From positions 1 through 64,000 of the forward strand of contig QANU01031477.1 in assembly GCA_003254905.1 (NCBI GenBank): a stretch of DNA of 64,000 bases. Reading direction: 5' to 3'. This DNA is from Nissolia schottii. Lineage: Eukaryota > Streptophyta > Magnoliopsida > Fabales > Fabaceae. A model generated the notes under the pieces. The model did not search any database. It was given only the letters and a program-made list of their open reading frames with translations, and had not been told where the DNA came from. Made by a program: the position numbers and the translations under genes. This document shows, piece after piece, positions 62,815-64,000 of the stretch; the stretch's first letter is position 1; each line of letters opens with the position of its first letter.

Positions 62815-63583
62815 TAGGGTTGTCAAAATGAGTCCGGCCCGTGGGACCGGCCCGTTTACTAGGTTAAATGGACGGGGTTTTACATGCAAAAAAATAGGCC
62901 TGTGAAAATTTGAAAAAAATTGGGCCCGACCCGCGGGCTAGCCCGTGAAATATTTTTTTTATTTATAAAAAATTAATTTTTTAAAAGTTTCATTTTTTAC
63001 TTTAAATTTTATTTTGGAGTTTAAGAGTTTACTTATAATTGAGCATATTTAACTATTTGTTATGCTTAACTACTTAATTATATTTATATTGCTATATACA
63101 GCTGAAGTGCTATAACATAGATATTGATAAATTTTGCATTCTATTCCTTCAATGAGTGCCTACGCCCTACAAGTTGAATATACTTTCAAACCTTGTTTAT
63201 TATTGATTAATCTTCGAGAAAGAGTTCTAATTGTGTTTTTGATCAATAACATAACAGTACTCACATCAATGTTATATGACGTCGTTTAATTCATGAAAGT
63301 TGTATTAATTCATGAATCGATTTCAAATAGGATTTGAAAGCATTTGATATCTTTCAAGTAAGATAGTTGAAAGAACAAAAAGGAAAATATAATATCGCAA
63401 TCAACCATTTAAATTATTTCTTTCTAATCAATTAATAGATAGACAATAAAAAATAGTTAAAAATGATTGTGCATACTTATTCATAACTTTGTATTTAAAT
63501 CATAAAAAATAGACCAAAATTTTAATTTTTTTTTTAAAAAATAAACGGGCTAACGGGCCGGCCCGACCCGTTTGACACCCCTA
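62815..63583. mobile_element. hAT-like nonautonomous element with 8-bp target duplication
   Basis: The 769-bp element starts tagggttgtcaaaatgagtc and its inverted right end reads taggggtgtcaaacgggtc, followed on both sides by GGCCCG/CGGGCC-rich sequence. The flanks aatataat (62807-62814) and aatatagt (63584-63591) are an 8-bp duplication with one mismatch. Eight-base duplications and such ends are typical of the hAT superfamily. The interior is AT-rich and encodes no transposase. Confidence 0.8.
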
Positions 63584-63624
63584 AATATAGTACACCAATT
63601 TTGTTCACTTGCATTTGTGCTTCT

Positions 63625-63960
63625 TACTCTAACTTCATACACTTGTGCTTTCTTGCACTTGTTTCTTCCTCGTCCTCGGTTAGTAGCTCCAAAATTATTT
63701 TTTCCTCTCCCTTAACTTGATTGTCTAAAATCATAGTCTTTTCCTTGATTGAAATTGCCACGACCTCTTTCTCTTAAATTTCCTCTGCTTCTACCTCTAC
63801 AAGTAAAATTATTCCTTTGCCTTGATTATTGTACCAGTGGCTTCTTTCTTCTCCATCTTGGCTTGACTAAGCTACTTGACTTCTCAAGGCTTCTTTTGTT
63901 GATTTTTCTATATTTTTTGCAAGTTTGCTCGTGTGACTTTCTATGATTCCTTGTAGCTCT
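63625..63960 (-). pseudogene. Decayed Copia-type gag fragment
   Basis: A minus-strand reading gives KSSSLVKPRWRRKKPLVQ-stop, then RGRSRGNLRERGRGNFNQGK, DYDFRQSS-stop and GRGKNNFGATNRGRGRNK. This arginine-glycine-rich run with NNF and NFNQGK spacing is characteristic of the gag region just before the zinc knuckle in plant Copia elements. At least two stops interrupt the frame and the knuckle itself is lost. The N-terminal gag would lie beyond 64000. Confidence 0.55.
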
Positions 63961-64000
63961 GCAACTATCATTGTTTTTGTGTCATGTGACTCTATTATTA

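Overview
This is a eukaryotic plant nuclear genome segment. It has AT-rich spacers, multi-exon genes with GT-AG introns, dense transposon relics, and plant-only families (ALOG/LSH, WRKY, CDKA, PGIP, MEKK1-type MAPKKK). The gene set suggests a dicot. A tandem PGIP cluster made of intact and broken copies fits a legume, but the species cannot be fixed from sequence alone. Runs of N at 199, 17122, 44385-44909 and 58069 show a draft assembly.

Layout. 1-2.3 kb is repeat-like sequence with a minus-strand promoter-like block. 2.3-19.1 kb is a polygalacturonase-inhibiting protein (PGIP) cluster on the minus strand: one intact gene (2329-3354) and four relics (8617-8952, 9758-10027, 15812-17529, 18885-19057). 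One relic is split by a 621-bp solo-LTR-like insertion with a 5-bp target duplication. A plus-strand berberine-bridge-enzyme-like flavoprotein gene (11299-12918) sits inside the cluster. A GRF-zinc-finger-bearing inverted-repeat element lies at 3.8-6.3 kb. 20.8-22.9 kb holds a three-exon group IIe WRKY gene of the WRKY14/35 type (minus). 23-34.7 kb has no supported gene but contains a SINE with a 16-bp target duplication, a long-TIR element that has captured a histone H2B 5' end, a short MITE with a 10-bp target duplication, and a second, related long-TIR element.

34.9-39.8 kb is an eight-exon CDKA (PSTAIRE cdc2) gene (plus). 42.98-43.73 kb is an intronless ALOG/LSH gene (minus). After an assembly gap, a DUF1644 gene lies at 47.98-49.05 kb (minus), probably with a distant 5' UTR exon near 52 kb. 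An eight-exon MEKK1-type MAPKKK lies at 55.7-59.99 kb (minus). The right end holds a MITE relative, a possible terminal coding exon, a hAT-like nonautonomous element and a decayed Copia gag.

How the genes relate. PGIP (apoplastic inhibitor of pathogen pectinases), the BBE-like oxidase (a family that includes oligogalacturonide and cellodextrin oxidases) and MEKK1 (immune MAP kinase cascade) all belong to wall-damage or defence signalling. CDKA and LSH are cell-cycle and development genes. Any functional link between the neighbours is inference only. The strongest new material is structural: birth-and-death of PGIP copies under transposon attack, and two related long-TIR families, one carrying a host gene fragment.
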